Part shown: positions 7,975 to 13,839 of the stretch, piece by piece
Numbering within the stretch: the first letter of the stretch is position 1
Layout of the letters: each line of letters opens with the position of its first letter
From: an uncultured Oribacterium sp.
GTDB lineage: Bacteria > Bacillota > Clostridia > Lachnospirales > Lachnospiraceae
Direction of reading: 5' to 3'
Length of the DNA: 13,839 bases
Assembly: GCA_900772695.1 (NCBI GenBank)
Contig: CAAGRO010000050.1
Coordinates: 1 to 13,839 of the forward strand
The notes under the pieces: model-generated
The model's input: only the letters and a program-made list of their open reading frames with translations
Databases searched by the model: none
What the model was told of the DNA's origin: nothing
Translations under genes and position numbers: made by a program

Positions 7975-9024
7975 TTACTCTAAAACGACCTTATCGTCGG
8001 ACTCGATGATCTCTCCGAGGTGGTATGCCTCGACACCATTTGCACGCAGTACCTCGAGTGCAGCGGCCTCATCTTCCTTCGCTACGACAACGCTCATGCC
8101 GACACCCATGTTGTAGGTGTTGAACATATCGTGCGTGGATACATCGCCGGTCTTCTGGATCAGCTTGAAGATCGGAAGCACGCGTACGTCCGCCATCTTG
8201 ATCTTTGCGCCGAGGCCGTCCGGGATGGATCTCGGAATATTCTCATAGAAACCGCCGCCGGTGATGTGGCTGATGGCCTTGACCGTTACCTTCTCGAGAA
8301 GCTTCATAACCGGCTTCACATAGATGACGGTCGGTGTCAGCAGGGTCTCACCGAGGGACTGACCACCGAGCTCCTCGAGCGGCTTACGAAGCGCCTCCTG
8401 AGAGATGTGGTCAATGTCGAAGACCTTACGTACCAGTGAGAAACCGTTGGAGTGGACACCGGAGCTCGGGAGTGCGATCACGACATCGCCTGCCTTCATG
8501 GAGTTGTTGTCGATGACCTTCTCCTTATCCACGATGCCGACAGAGAAACCGGCGAGATCGTACTCGTCCTCCGGATAGAAGCCCGGCATCTCCGCTGTCT
8601 CACCACCGATCAGCGCACTGTCACTCTGTACGCAGCCCTCGGCTACGCCCTTTACGATATCCGCGATCTTCTCCGGCACGTTCTTGCCGCAGGCGATGTA
8701 ATCGAGGAAGAACAGTGGCTTCGCACCACAGCAGATGACATCGTTTACACACATCGCGACACAGTCGATGCCGACGGTATCATACTTCTCCATCAGGAAG
8801 GAGATCTTCAGCTTCGTGCCGACACCATCGGTACCGGACACGAGAATCGGGTGCTTGTAGCCCTCCGGAAGCTCGAACAGACCACCGAAGCCGCCGAGAC
8901 CGGAGGCTACACCCTCGGTCATGGTTCTCGCAACGTACTGCTTCATCAGCTCTACGGACTTGTAGCCGGCTGTGATATCAACACCAGCCTCCTTGTATGC
9001 CTCACTGTAGCTCTTAGTATTCAT
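7975..9024 (-). CDS. purM: Phosphoribosylformylglycinamidine cyclo-ligase (AIR synthetase)
   Basis: Uses ATP to close the imidazole ring of FGAM, producing AIR, the fifth step. The 349 residues match the normal family length. Motifs visible are LVSGTDGVGTKLKIS (61-75), the ATP-binding region, MCVNDVICCGAKPLFFLDY (91-109), LIGGETAEMPGFYPEDEYDLAGF (138-160), HSNGFSLVRKV, and HITGGGFYENIPR in the C-terminal half. This is the same PurM/PurL ATP-binding superfamily seen twice in PurL. The ribosome site AAAGGAG lies seven bases upstream of the ATG. A 44-base AT-rich gap separates it from purF upstream, and the PurO-like gene follows after 11 bases. Confidence 0.98.
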   Translation of the reverse strand: MNTKSYSEAYKEAGVDITAGYKSVELMKQYVARTMTEGVASGLGGFGGLFELPEGYKHPILVSGTDGVGTKLKISFLMEKYDTVGIDCVAMCVNDVICCGAKPLFFLDYIACGKNVPEKIADIVKGVAEGCVQSDSALIGGETAEMPGFYPEDEYDLAGFSVGIVDKEKVIDNNSMKAGDVVIALPSSGVHSNGFSLVRKVFDIDHISQEALRKPLEELGGQSLGETLLTPTVIYVKPVMKLLEKVTVKAISHITGGGFYENIPRSIPDGLGAKIKMADVRVLPIFKLIQKTGDVSTHDMFNTYNMGVGMSVVVAKEDEAAALEVLRANGVEAYHLGEIIESDDKVVLE

Positions 9025-9068
9025 ATCTAAACTCCTTTATCGTTTGATCGTAGTGATTCTTTATATAT

Positions 9069-10559
9069 TTAAGCATTGGCCTCGCTGTTCGGATTCCACT
9101 TCTTGTTCGGGTCATCCGTGTGTGCATCTCTCCAGGCCTTTGGAATCTTCTCTTCGAAACGATTCTTCTCGCTGACGCTTGGCAGCTCCGTTGAATACTG
9201 ACCATTGAAGCACGCGGCACAGTAGCCTGCATTCGGATCATTCTTCGCGATTCGAAGCACATTCTCTACACTGAGGTATCCGAGCGAATCAACCCCGATG
9301 ATCTTTGCGATTTCATCGACCGTATGATGACAGGCGATGAGATTATCCTGACTGTCGATATCGGTTCCATAGTAGCATGGGTACAGGAATGGCGGTGCGG
9401 ATATGCGCATGTGGATTTCCTTCGCGCCGGCCTCCCGCACGAGCTTGACGAGACGTGCGCTGGTGGTTCCACGTACGATGGAGTCATCGATCAGGACGAC
9501 ACGCTTGCCCTCGATTTCGGAGCGGATCGTGTTCAGCTTGATCTTGACGAGGTTCTCACGCTCGGTCTGTCCCGGTGCGATGAAGGTTCGTCCGATGTAC
9601 TTGTTCTTGATGAGGCCGATACCATACGGGATACCGGACTTCCGGCTGTAGCCGACCGCTGCATCGAGACCGGAGTCAGGAACGCCGATGACGACGTCTG
9701 CATCGACCGGATGCTCCTCTGCGAGGAACTCACCGGCACGCATTCTGGCATCGTGTACAGAAGCACCATCGATGATGGAATCCGGACGTGCGAAATAGAT
9801 ATACTCGAAAACGCAGGTAGACGGCTTCACTGTCTTGCAGTGATCCTTGATGGAGCGGAGACCATTCTGGTCCATGACCATGATCTCACCCGGCTCGAGG
9901 TCACGCACCAGCTTCGCACCGACTGCGTCGAGTGCACAGGACTCACTGGCAAATACGACGGAACCGTCCTCGGTTTCACCATAGCAGAGCGGACGGAAGC
10001 CATGCGGATCACGTACGGCGATCAGCTTTGACGGTGACATGATGACCAGAGAGAAGGCACCGTGCAGCTTCCCGATAGAATTGGTCACCGCCTCTTCGAT
10101 CGACTTCGTCTTCAGGCGCTCACGTGTGATGACATAAGAGATCGCCTCGGTATCCGTGGTGGACTGGAAGATACAGCCATCCAGCTCGAGGTTACGGCGA
10201 AGCTCGGTGGAATTGACCAGATTTCCGTTATGGCAGAGTGCCATACGGCCCTTCACATGATTTACGACGATCGGCTGTGCATTGATACGGTTTGTGATGC
10301 CGGAGGTGGAGTAACGCACGTGACCACAGGCCATCTGTCCGTCGCCCAGACGGTCGAGCTGATCCTTCGTCATCGCCTCGCTGACGAGACCGAGCTCACG
10401 ATAGAAACGGAAGACACCCTCATCGTTTACGACGATACCGGCAGATTCCTGTCCTCTGTGCTGTAAAGCAAACAGGCCATAGTAGGTCAGTCGTGCAAGC
10501 GGCTTGGTGGTCTTCGAGTACATGCCAAATACGCCACACTCGTCATTAATTTTTCCCAT
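9069..10559 (-). CDS. purF: Amidophosphoribosyltransferase, Bacillus-type with Fe-S cluster
   Basis: Makes phosphoribosylamine from PRPP and glutamine, the first committed and usually feedback-inhibited step. In the 496-residue product, an N-terminal seven-residue propeptide (MGKINDE) precedes Cys8, which should become the N-terminal nucleophile of the Ntn glutaminase after self-cleavage (CGVFGMYS). LQHRGQESAGI (32-42) and CGHVRYSTSG (78-87) belong to that domain. The PRPP loop is VVLIDDSIVRGTT (354-366). Four cysteines, Cys249 (STCVFEYIYFARPDS), Cys395 (YPCYYG) and Cys447/Cys450 (GYCAAC), occupy the positions of the 4Fe-4S ligands of the B. subtilis enzyme, so an oxygen-labile cluster is expected. 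The GAGGGG ribosome site lies five bases from the ATG. purE ends 51 bases upstream. Confidence 0.98.
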   Translation of the reverse strand: MGKINDECGVFGMYSKTTKPLARLTYYGLFALQHRGQESAGIVVNDEGVFRFYRELGLVSEAMTKDQLDRLGDGQMACGHVRYSTSGITNRINAQPIVVNHVKGRMALCHNGNLVNSTELRRNLELDGCIFQSTTDTEAISYVITRERLKTKSIEEAVTNSIGKLHGAFSLVIMSPSKLIAVRDPHGFRPLCYGETEDGSVVFASESCALDAVGAKLVRDLEPGEIMVMDQNGLRSIKDHCKTVKPSTCVFEYIYFARPDSIIDGASVHDARMRAGEFLAEEHPVDADVVIGVPDSGLDAAVGYSRKSGIPYGIGLIKNKYIGRTFIAPGQTERENLVKIKLNTIRSEIEGKRVVLIDDSIVRGTTSARLVKLVREAGAKEIHMRISAPPFLYPCYYGTDIDSQDNLIACHHTVDEIAKIIGVDSLGYLSVENVLRIAKNDPNAGYCAACFNGQYSTELPSVSEKNRFEEKIPKAWRDAHTDDPNKKWNPNSEANA

Positions 10560-10610
10560 AGATTCCCCTCATGATATATATAGTTGCTGGTAGACAGTTA
10601 CATTCGCAGA

Positions 10611-11105
10611 TCAGCTGTTAAACTGCGCCTCGATGGCGGCATTCTTCGTAAGGATGTTCTGATGATTCTGATCACGCTCATCCTGAAGCTTCTGTGCGAG
10701 TGCGGCATCTTCGATCGCCAGCATCTCGATGGCGAGCAGAGCTGCGTTCTTGGCAGTATTGACACCGACGGTCGCAACCGGAATTCCAGGTGGCATCATG
10801 ACCGTGGAAAGAAGTGCGTCCATACCCTCGAGCACCTTCGAGGAGCACGGAATGCCGATGACTGGAAGTGTGGTATTCGCTGCGATGGCACCTGCAAGGT
10901 GTGCAGCCATGCCGGCAGCGGCGATGATGACACCGAAGCCGTTTTCACGTGCGGATTTCGAGAACTGCGCAGCCTCCTCCGGTGTTCTGTGGGCACTGTA
11001 TACATGAACCTCGACAGGCACCCCATACGCCTTCAGTACACTGATGCCCTTCTCAACTACTGGAAGATCTGAATCACTTCCCATGATGATCGCAACTTTT
11101 TTCAT
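10611..11105 (-). CDS. purE: Phosphoribosylaminoimidazole carboxylase catalytic subunit (N5-CAIR mutase type)
   Basis: Produces CAIR, either from N5-CAIR (with PurK) or by direct carboxylation of AIR. The 164-residue protein shows GSDSDLP (9-15), SAHRTP with the active-site His39 (37-42) and AAGMAAHLAG (63-72), which resembles the class I mutase loop. A longer reading from an in-frame ATG at 11168 adds 21 residues unlike PurE. The start at 11105 is preferred because AAAGGAG sits five bases upstream and the protein then begins MKKVAIIMGSDSD. No purK is present in the window, so the carboxylation partner must lie elsewhere or be unnecessary. This is the first gene of the operon, about 110 bases after a terminator and without a convincing promoter of its own. 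Confidence 0.96.
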   Translation of the reverse strand: MKKVAIIMGSDSDLPVVEKGISVLKAYGVPVEVHVYSAHRTPEEAAQFSKSARENGFGVIIAAAGMAAHLAGAIAANTTLPVIGIPCSSKVLEGMDALLSTVMMPPGIPVATVGVNTAKNAALLAIEMLAIEDAALAQKLQDERDQNHQNILTKNAAIEAQFNS

Positions 11106-11214
11106 GCAAACTCCTTTCCTGATCAGCGGAAGCTGTGCTCCCGGTATCGCGCTGAATACACCTGCCACGAGGGCATCACAGAGAACTCATGCCAGAAGCG
11201 TGAGCCTGTAATCA
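11106..11214 (-). other. purE leader: hairpin before the ribosome site, no clear promoter
   Basis: Between the terminator and the purE ATG I see no TTGACA/TATAAT pair with acceptable spacing on the minus strand. The best candidates (TTGATT with GCATGA 17 bases on) are poor. CAGCG (11154-11150) can pair with CGCTG (11128-11124), enclosing a smaller GGAGC-ACA-GCTTCC hairpin, which places a stem-loop just before the AAAGGAG ribosome site at 11117-11111. No match was seen to the conserved cores of purine, ZTP or ykkC-type (PRPP, ppGpp) riboswitches that I can recall. Confidence 0.35.
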
Positions 11215-11250
11215 ACAACAAAAAGAGGGAGCAGCGCACGCTGTTCCCCC
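11215..11250 (-). terminator. Intrinsic terminator between the 6S-like RNA and purE
   Basis: On the minus strand, GGGGAACAGC (about 11249-11240), loop GTGC (11239-11236) and GCTGCTCCCT (11235-11226) form a nine- to ten-pair stem with one C-A mismatch. The tail CTTTTTGTTGTTG follows immediately. This is the clearest intrinsic terminator in the window. It can end both the upstream small transcript and any htpG read-through. Because purE follows about 110 bases later without a clear promoter, partial read-through may also feed the pur operon. Confidence 0.85.
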
Positions 11251-11279
11251 TTCTATTATTTTACGGTATTCGAATAAAC

Positions 11280-11435
11280 GTCGTTATTAATTTCACAGCT
11301 TACACTAAGCCCGATAAATCCGGCCTGTCCTGAGAATCCGAGTGCACACATCGCTAAAAAGTGATTCGTATGTCTGTTTCCAGCCATGTGCTTCATCCCC
11401 AAATCCTTTCGCCCGAGAAACTTGTGAACAACGAC
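11280..11435 (-). ncRNA. ssrS: Probable 6S RNA (RNA polymerase-binding regulatory RNA)
   Basis: The predicted first nucleotide of the 11470-11442 promoter is G at 11435, and the RNA from there folds by hand into one long bulged rod. The closing stem pairs nucleotides 1-9 with 148-156 (GUCGUUGUU/AAUAACGAC, one G-U), then 10-13 with 139-142, then 15-18 with 135-138. A distal stem pairs 29-39 with 94-103 and continues as 45-59 with 76-90, mostly Watson-Crick with one G-G mismatch, capped by a 16-base loop. Between them lies a central bubble (19-28 opposite 104-134) with a small hairpin on the 3' side around 111-127. This is the open-promoter-like layout of 6S RNA, which binds sigma-A holoenzyme. 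A purine-gene neighbour is known for 6S in other phyla, for example purK in cyanobacteria. The fold is by eye and no covariance model was run. The mature 3' end is uncertain because the terminator lies about 30 bases further. Confidence 0.6.
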
Positions 11436-11441
11436 AACAAA

Positions 11442-11470
11442 ATTATATTAGATGCCGTCTGCTCCGTCAA
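11442..11470 (-). promoter_or_regulatory. Strong sigma-A promoter for the 6S-like RNA
   Basis: On the minus strand TTGACG (11470-11465) is followed after exactly 17 bases by TATAAT (11447-11442), one mismatch from the full consensus. It starts five bases after the htpG stop codon. The seventh base after the -10 box is G at 11435, which is also the first base of the closing stem of the proposed RNA, so the promoter and the fold support each other. It is the best promoter in the window. Confidence 0.88.
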
Positions 11471-11474
11471 GCTG

Positions 11475-13559
11475 TCACTTTGCCATTTTAAGAAGGATTT
11501 CATTTGAACGGCTTATGAACTTTGCCATCTCATCTGCACTCAGTGGGGACTGCTGCAGCTTCGCAAGATCGTACAGCTGCTCGGAAATCATGTCGACGGT
11601 CTCCTTCGCGGCTTCATCCGTGCGATGCTCGATCAGATACTGTACCAGCGGATGTTCGGTATTGAGAATCAGGGTCTCATCGACCGGCATATCGCCCATC
11701 GGCATACCGCTCATCGCATACATCTTCATCATGTCATTCATACGACGGCTCTCCTCGGAGATGGAAAGCATCGCCGCGATGGAGGACTGGGTCAGCTTCT
11801 GAAGCTTTACGGTCAGCTTGTCCTTCTTCGAGGCGGCACGGATCTCGGTTTCCAGATCCTTCTGCTGCTCGTCGAGGGTCTTCTGCTCATCCTCACTTAC
11901 CGCTGCCTTGAACTCCTCACTGAGATCGGCATCGATTCTGCGGAAGTGAACGCCCTGGTTCTTCGCCTCGAGCTCTGAGATGAACGGCTGATCGATGCGC
12001 TCCGGCAGGATGACGGCATCCTTACCTGCATTCTTAAACATCGCGATGTACTGACTCTGCTGAACCGGGTCGGTGACATAGTAGATGACCTTGTTCTTTT
12101 CAGTCTTGTCACTGTTCTCTGCGGTCTTTGCTGTATCTTCCGTGGAAGCAGCCGTCTCATCTGCAGCGCTGTTCTCAGCATTGGCCTTCTCTCCGGTCTC
12201 GTCGACGTCGCTCTTCTCGACCTCGAGGCACTCCGGCAGGGCGAGGAACTTCCCGTTGATGTCCTTGAAGAGGATATAATCGGTCATCTTCTTACAGAAC
12301 TTATCGTCGCGGAGGCAGCCGTACTTGATGAATGGAGCGATATCGTCCCAGTACTTCTCGTAGTTCTCACGATCGGTCTTGCAAAGGCCGGACAGCTTAT
12401 CCGCGACCTTCTTCGTGATGTAATCCTGGATCTTCTTTACGAAGCCGTCGTTCTGGAGCTGAGATCTCGATACATTCAGCGGCAGATCCGGACAGTCGAT
12501 GACGCCCTTCAGGAGCATCAGATACTCCGGGATGACTTCCTTGATGTTGTCTGCGACGAAGACCTGGTTGTTATAGAGCTTGATGGTGCCTTCGGCAGAC
12601 TCATACTCCATATTGATCTTCGGGAAGTAGAGGATGCCCTTCAGGTTGTACGGGTAGTCCATGTTCAGATGGATCCAGAACAGCGGCTCCTTATAGTCAC
12701 GGAATACCTTATGATAGAAGTCGATATACTCTTCCTTCGTGCACTCGGATGGTGTCTTGCCCCAGAGCGGATGCGTATCGTTCAGAAGCTGTGGACGCTT
12801 CTCGATCTTCAGCTTCGCCGGCGTCTTCGTCTCCTTACCCTCGGCATCCTTCTCGACCTTCTCTGGGATCTCCTCTACGACGACATCGCTCTCCTTCTTC
12901 TGATCCGCCTGGATCGTTTCGGTCTCCTTCGGAAGCTTCGTGATATAGATCTCGACCGGCATGAAGGAGCAGTACTTCTCGATGATCTCACGCATCTCCC
13001 ACTCGTTATCGTACTTGAGACAGTCGTCGTTCAGGTGGAGGGTGATGGTGGTACCGATGGTCTTCTTGTCGCCGTCGGTCATCTCATACTCGGTGCCACC
13101 GTTGCAGGTCCAGTGAATCGGCGTTGCATCCTGCTTATAGGACAGGGTGTCGATGTCGACCTGATCTGCGACCATGAAGACACTGTAGAAGCCGAGGCCG
13201 AAGTGTCCGATGATCTGATCATCGTTGGCCTTATCCTTATACTTGTTGATGAAGTCGGTTGCACCGGAGAAGGCGATCTGATTGATGTACTTCTCGACCT
13301 CCTCTGCCGTCATACCGATACCGTTATCCTGGAAGGTGACGGTCTTATGCTCGGAATCGACGATCACATCGACTCTTCCCTTATAATCCGCCGGCTTCGT
13401 CCACTCACCGATGAGACTCAGCTTCTCCAGCTTCGTGATCGCATCACAGGCGTTGGAGATTTCCTCACGTACGAAGATATCCTGATCGGAATACATCCAC
13501 TTCTTGATGATCGGGAATATGTTTTCAGAATTGATCGAAAGTGTACCCTTCTGTGCCAT
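11475..13559 (-). CDS. htpG: Molecular chaperone HtpG (bacterial Hsp90) with acidic insertions
   Basis: An ATP-dependent dimeric cytosolic chaperone that remodels client proteins. It has 694 residues, against 624 for E. coli HtpG. The N-terminal GHKL ATPase shows REEISNACDAI with Asn36, QDNGIGM (77-83) and GHFGLGFYSVFMV (118-130). The middle domain contains THPLWGK (262-268) and LYNNQVFVADN, with the catalytic-loop region LPLNVSRSQLQND (359-371). The C-terminal dimerisation domain ends at KMAK. Two additions explain the length: a charged linker at about 209-255 between the N and middle domains, as in eukaryotic Hsp90, and an Ala/Glu/Asp/Thr-rich stretch at about 446-490 before IYYVTDP, where shorter HtpGs have only a few residues. 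The AGAGG ribosome site is eight bases upstream. A CIRCE-like operator and promoter precede it, indicating heat-shock control. It is divided from the pur operon by the 6S-like unit. Confidence 0.97.
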   Translation of the reverse strand: MAQKGTLSINSENIFPIIKKWMYSDQDIFVREEISNACDAITKLEKLSLIGEWTKPADYKGRVDVIVDSEHKTVTFQDNGIGMTAEEVEKYINQIAFSGATDFINKYKDKANDDQIIGHFGLGFYSVFMVADQVDIDTLSYKQDATPIHWTCNGGTEYEMTDGDKKTIGTTITLHLNDDCLKYDNEWEMREIIEKYCSFMPVEIYITKLPKETETIQADQKKESDVVVEEIPEKVEKDAEGKETKTPAKLKIEKRPQLLNDTHPLWGKTPSECTKEEYIDFYHKVFRDYKEPLFWIHLNMDYPYNLKGILYFPKINMEYESAEGTIKLYNNQVFVADNIKEVIPEYLMLLKGVIDCPDLPLNVSRSQLQNDGFVKKIQDYITKKVADKLSGLCKTDRENYEKYWDDIAPFIKYGCLRDDKFCKKMTDYILFKDINGKFLALPECLEVEKSDVDETGEKANAENSAADETAASTEDTAKTAENSDKTEKNKVIYYVTDPVQQSQYIAMFKNAGKDAVILPERIDQPFISELEAKNQGVHFRRIDADLSEEFKAAVSEDEQKTLDEQQKDLETEIRAASKKDKLTVKLQKLTQSSIAAMLSISEESRRMNDMMKMYAMSGMPMGDMPVDETLILNTEHPLVQYLIEHRTDEAAKETVDMISEQLYDLAKLQQSPLSADEMAKFISRSNEILLKMAK

Positions 13560-13673
13560 ATCATTTACCTCTTATACTATGTAGATTTCATCCTGAACCG
13601 TCATGCTTCGTGTCCGGGAGCCGTGTGGCCGCTACAGGAAGGACGATACAGATGATGTATTTTATTCACAACG
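13560..13673 (-). other. htpG 5' untranslated leader
   Basis: The predicted start near 13673 gives a leader of about 114 bases. Its only notable content is a possible long-range TCCTG/CAGGA pairing and the AGAGG ribosome site at 13572-13568. No coding sequence with a ribosome site was seen, and no recognised thermosensor (for example a ROSE-type element) was identified. Confidence 0.4.
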
Positions 13674-13679
13674 AAAAGA

Positions 13680-13708
13680 AGTATAACACCGATGTTAGCA
13701 CTCTACAA
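13680..13708 (-). promoter_or_regulatory. htpG sigma-A promoter with extended -10
   Basis: On the minus strand TTGTAG (13708-13703) and TATACT (13685-13680) are separated by exactly 17 bases. A TG dinucleotide one base upstream of TATACT makes an extended -10. The -35 lies inside the CIRCE-like operator, so bound HrcA would block polymerase. The predicted start is near 13673. Confidence 0.75.
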
Positions 13709-13721
13709 GTGATACTGCTAA
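13695..13721. promoter_or_regulatory. CIRCE operator (HrcA binding site) of htpG
   Basis: The sequence is TTAGCACTC, nine bases, TACTGCTAA. The CIRCE consensus is TTAGCACTC-N9-GAGTGCTAA. One half-site is perfect (9/9), the other matches at 7/9, and the spacer is exactly nine. The inner palindrome GTTAGCA/TGCTAAC extends one base beyond the consensus on both sides. It covers the -35 of the htpG promoter. HrcA represses groESL and dnaK operons in Firmicutes by this site. In B. subtilis htpG is not HrcA-controlled, so this assignment differs from that model. Confidence 0.8.
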
Positions 13722-13746
13722 CAATTCATAGATAATTCATAATTCG

Positions 13747-13839
13747 GAAGGAGCCCGGAGGGCCTGCACCAGAAACACAGTACTCCGAGTTCGGAAGACT
13801 CTACGTATGGTTTCTGGTGCAGGCCCTCCGGGCTCCTTC
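13747..13839 (-). repeat. Large perfect palindrome, full copy of the dispersed repeat (copy R2)
   Basis: Bases 13747-13776 and 13810-13839 are exact reverse complements over 30 bases, separated by a 33-base loop. The arms begin GAAGGAGCCCGG and run to ACCAGAAAC. The minus-strand reading of the loop and 3' arm contains CGGAGTACTGTG (13787-13776), also found at 89-100, and the two copies align over 55 bases. Inside the loop, CCG/CGG and AGT/ACT can pair as a small nested stem in both copies despite sequence changes between them. The right arm stops exactly at the window's last base, so its true extent is unknown. The RNA could act as a terminator for a neighbouring gene outside the window, but no T-run is visible on the inner side. 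Confidence 0.75.

Noticed and set aside
11103..11168. Upstream in-frame ATG for purE at 11168
   Set aside because: The extra 21 residues are unlike PurE, and the AAAGGAG site points to the ATG at 11105.
11256..11275. ACCGTAAA at 11266-11259, a string found in the purine riboswitch core
   Set aside because: The other conserved parts (TATGG and GTTTCTACC at short spacing, GACTATG) are absent, so this is a chance match.
12669..13655. A 328-codon plus-strand ORF antisense to htpG
   Set aside because: Leu/Asp-rich antisense translation without family resemblance. The htpG reading is certain.
72..13839. R1 and R2 as terminal inverted repeats of one 13.7-kb mobile element
   Set aside because: The cargo is core purine synthesis and htpG with no transposase or integrase, and the copies are too diverged (about 71 percent). 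Dispersed repeats near gene ends are simpler.
1..13839. CRISPR arrays, tRNA or rRNA genes, phage or toxin-antitoxin genes
   Set aside because: No regularly spaced repeats, no cloverleaf or rRNA-like sequence, and no intergenic space large enough apart from the regions described.

Overview
The window is a compact bacterial chromosome segment in which every protein gene reads on the minus strand. It resembles a Clostridia genome, most likely Lachnospiraceae (inferred). The reasons are a single-chain PurL of the short (about 1250 residue) Firmicutes type, a PurF of the Bacillus type with a propeptide and four Fe-S cysteines, a stand-alone AICAR transformylase beside a PurO-like IMP cyclohydrolase, and AGGAGG-type ribosome binding sites. 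The species cannot be told from the sequence alone.

In the direction of transcription (right to left): (1) 13747-13839 is a perfect 30-bp inverted repeat that ends on the last base of the window. (2) 13560-13721 is the htpG control region, with an extended -10 promoter overlapped by a CIRCE-like HrcA operator. (3) 11475-13559 is htpG (Hsp90), with two acidic or charged insertions. (4) 11216-11470 is a non-coding transcription unit with a near-consensus promoter and an intrinsic terminator. Its RNA folds into a long bulged rod with the architecture of 6S RNA. (5) 146-11105 is a de novo purine operon in the order purE, purF, purM, purO-like, purH-type AICAR transformylase, purN, purD, purL. (6) 1-145 holds the likely purL terminator, which is a degenerate copy of the repeat at the other end of the window, and a second hairpin that suits a convergent gene outside the window.

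The operon encodes PRPP to phosphoribosylamine (PurF), GAR (PurD), FGAR (PurN), FGAM (PurL), AIR (PurM), carboxylation at PurE, then AICAR to FAICAR (transformylase) and FAICAR to IMP (PurO-like). purC and purB, needed between CAIR and AICAR, are not here, and neither is purK. Most genes are separated by a few to about 50 bases. Two larger internal gaps (purH-purN and purD-purL) contain GC-rich hairpins.

The most interesting points are the 6S-like RNA directly upstream of purE with no obvious separate purE promoter, a CIRCE site on htpG, the archaeal-style split of the last two purine steps, and a dispersed palindromic repeat with a conserved loop found at both ends of the window. I found no clearly new defence, mobile or biosynthetic system. 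The rest is core metabolism.
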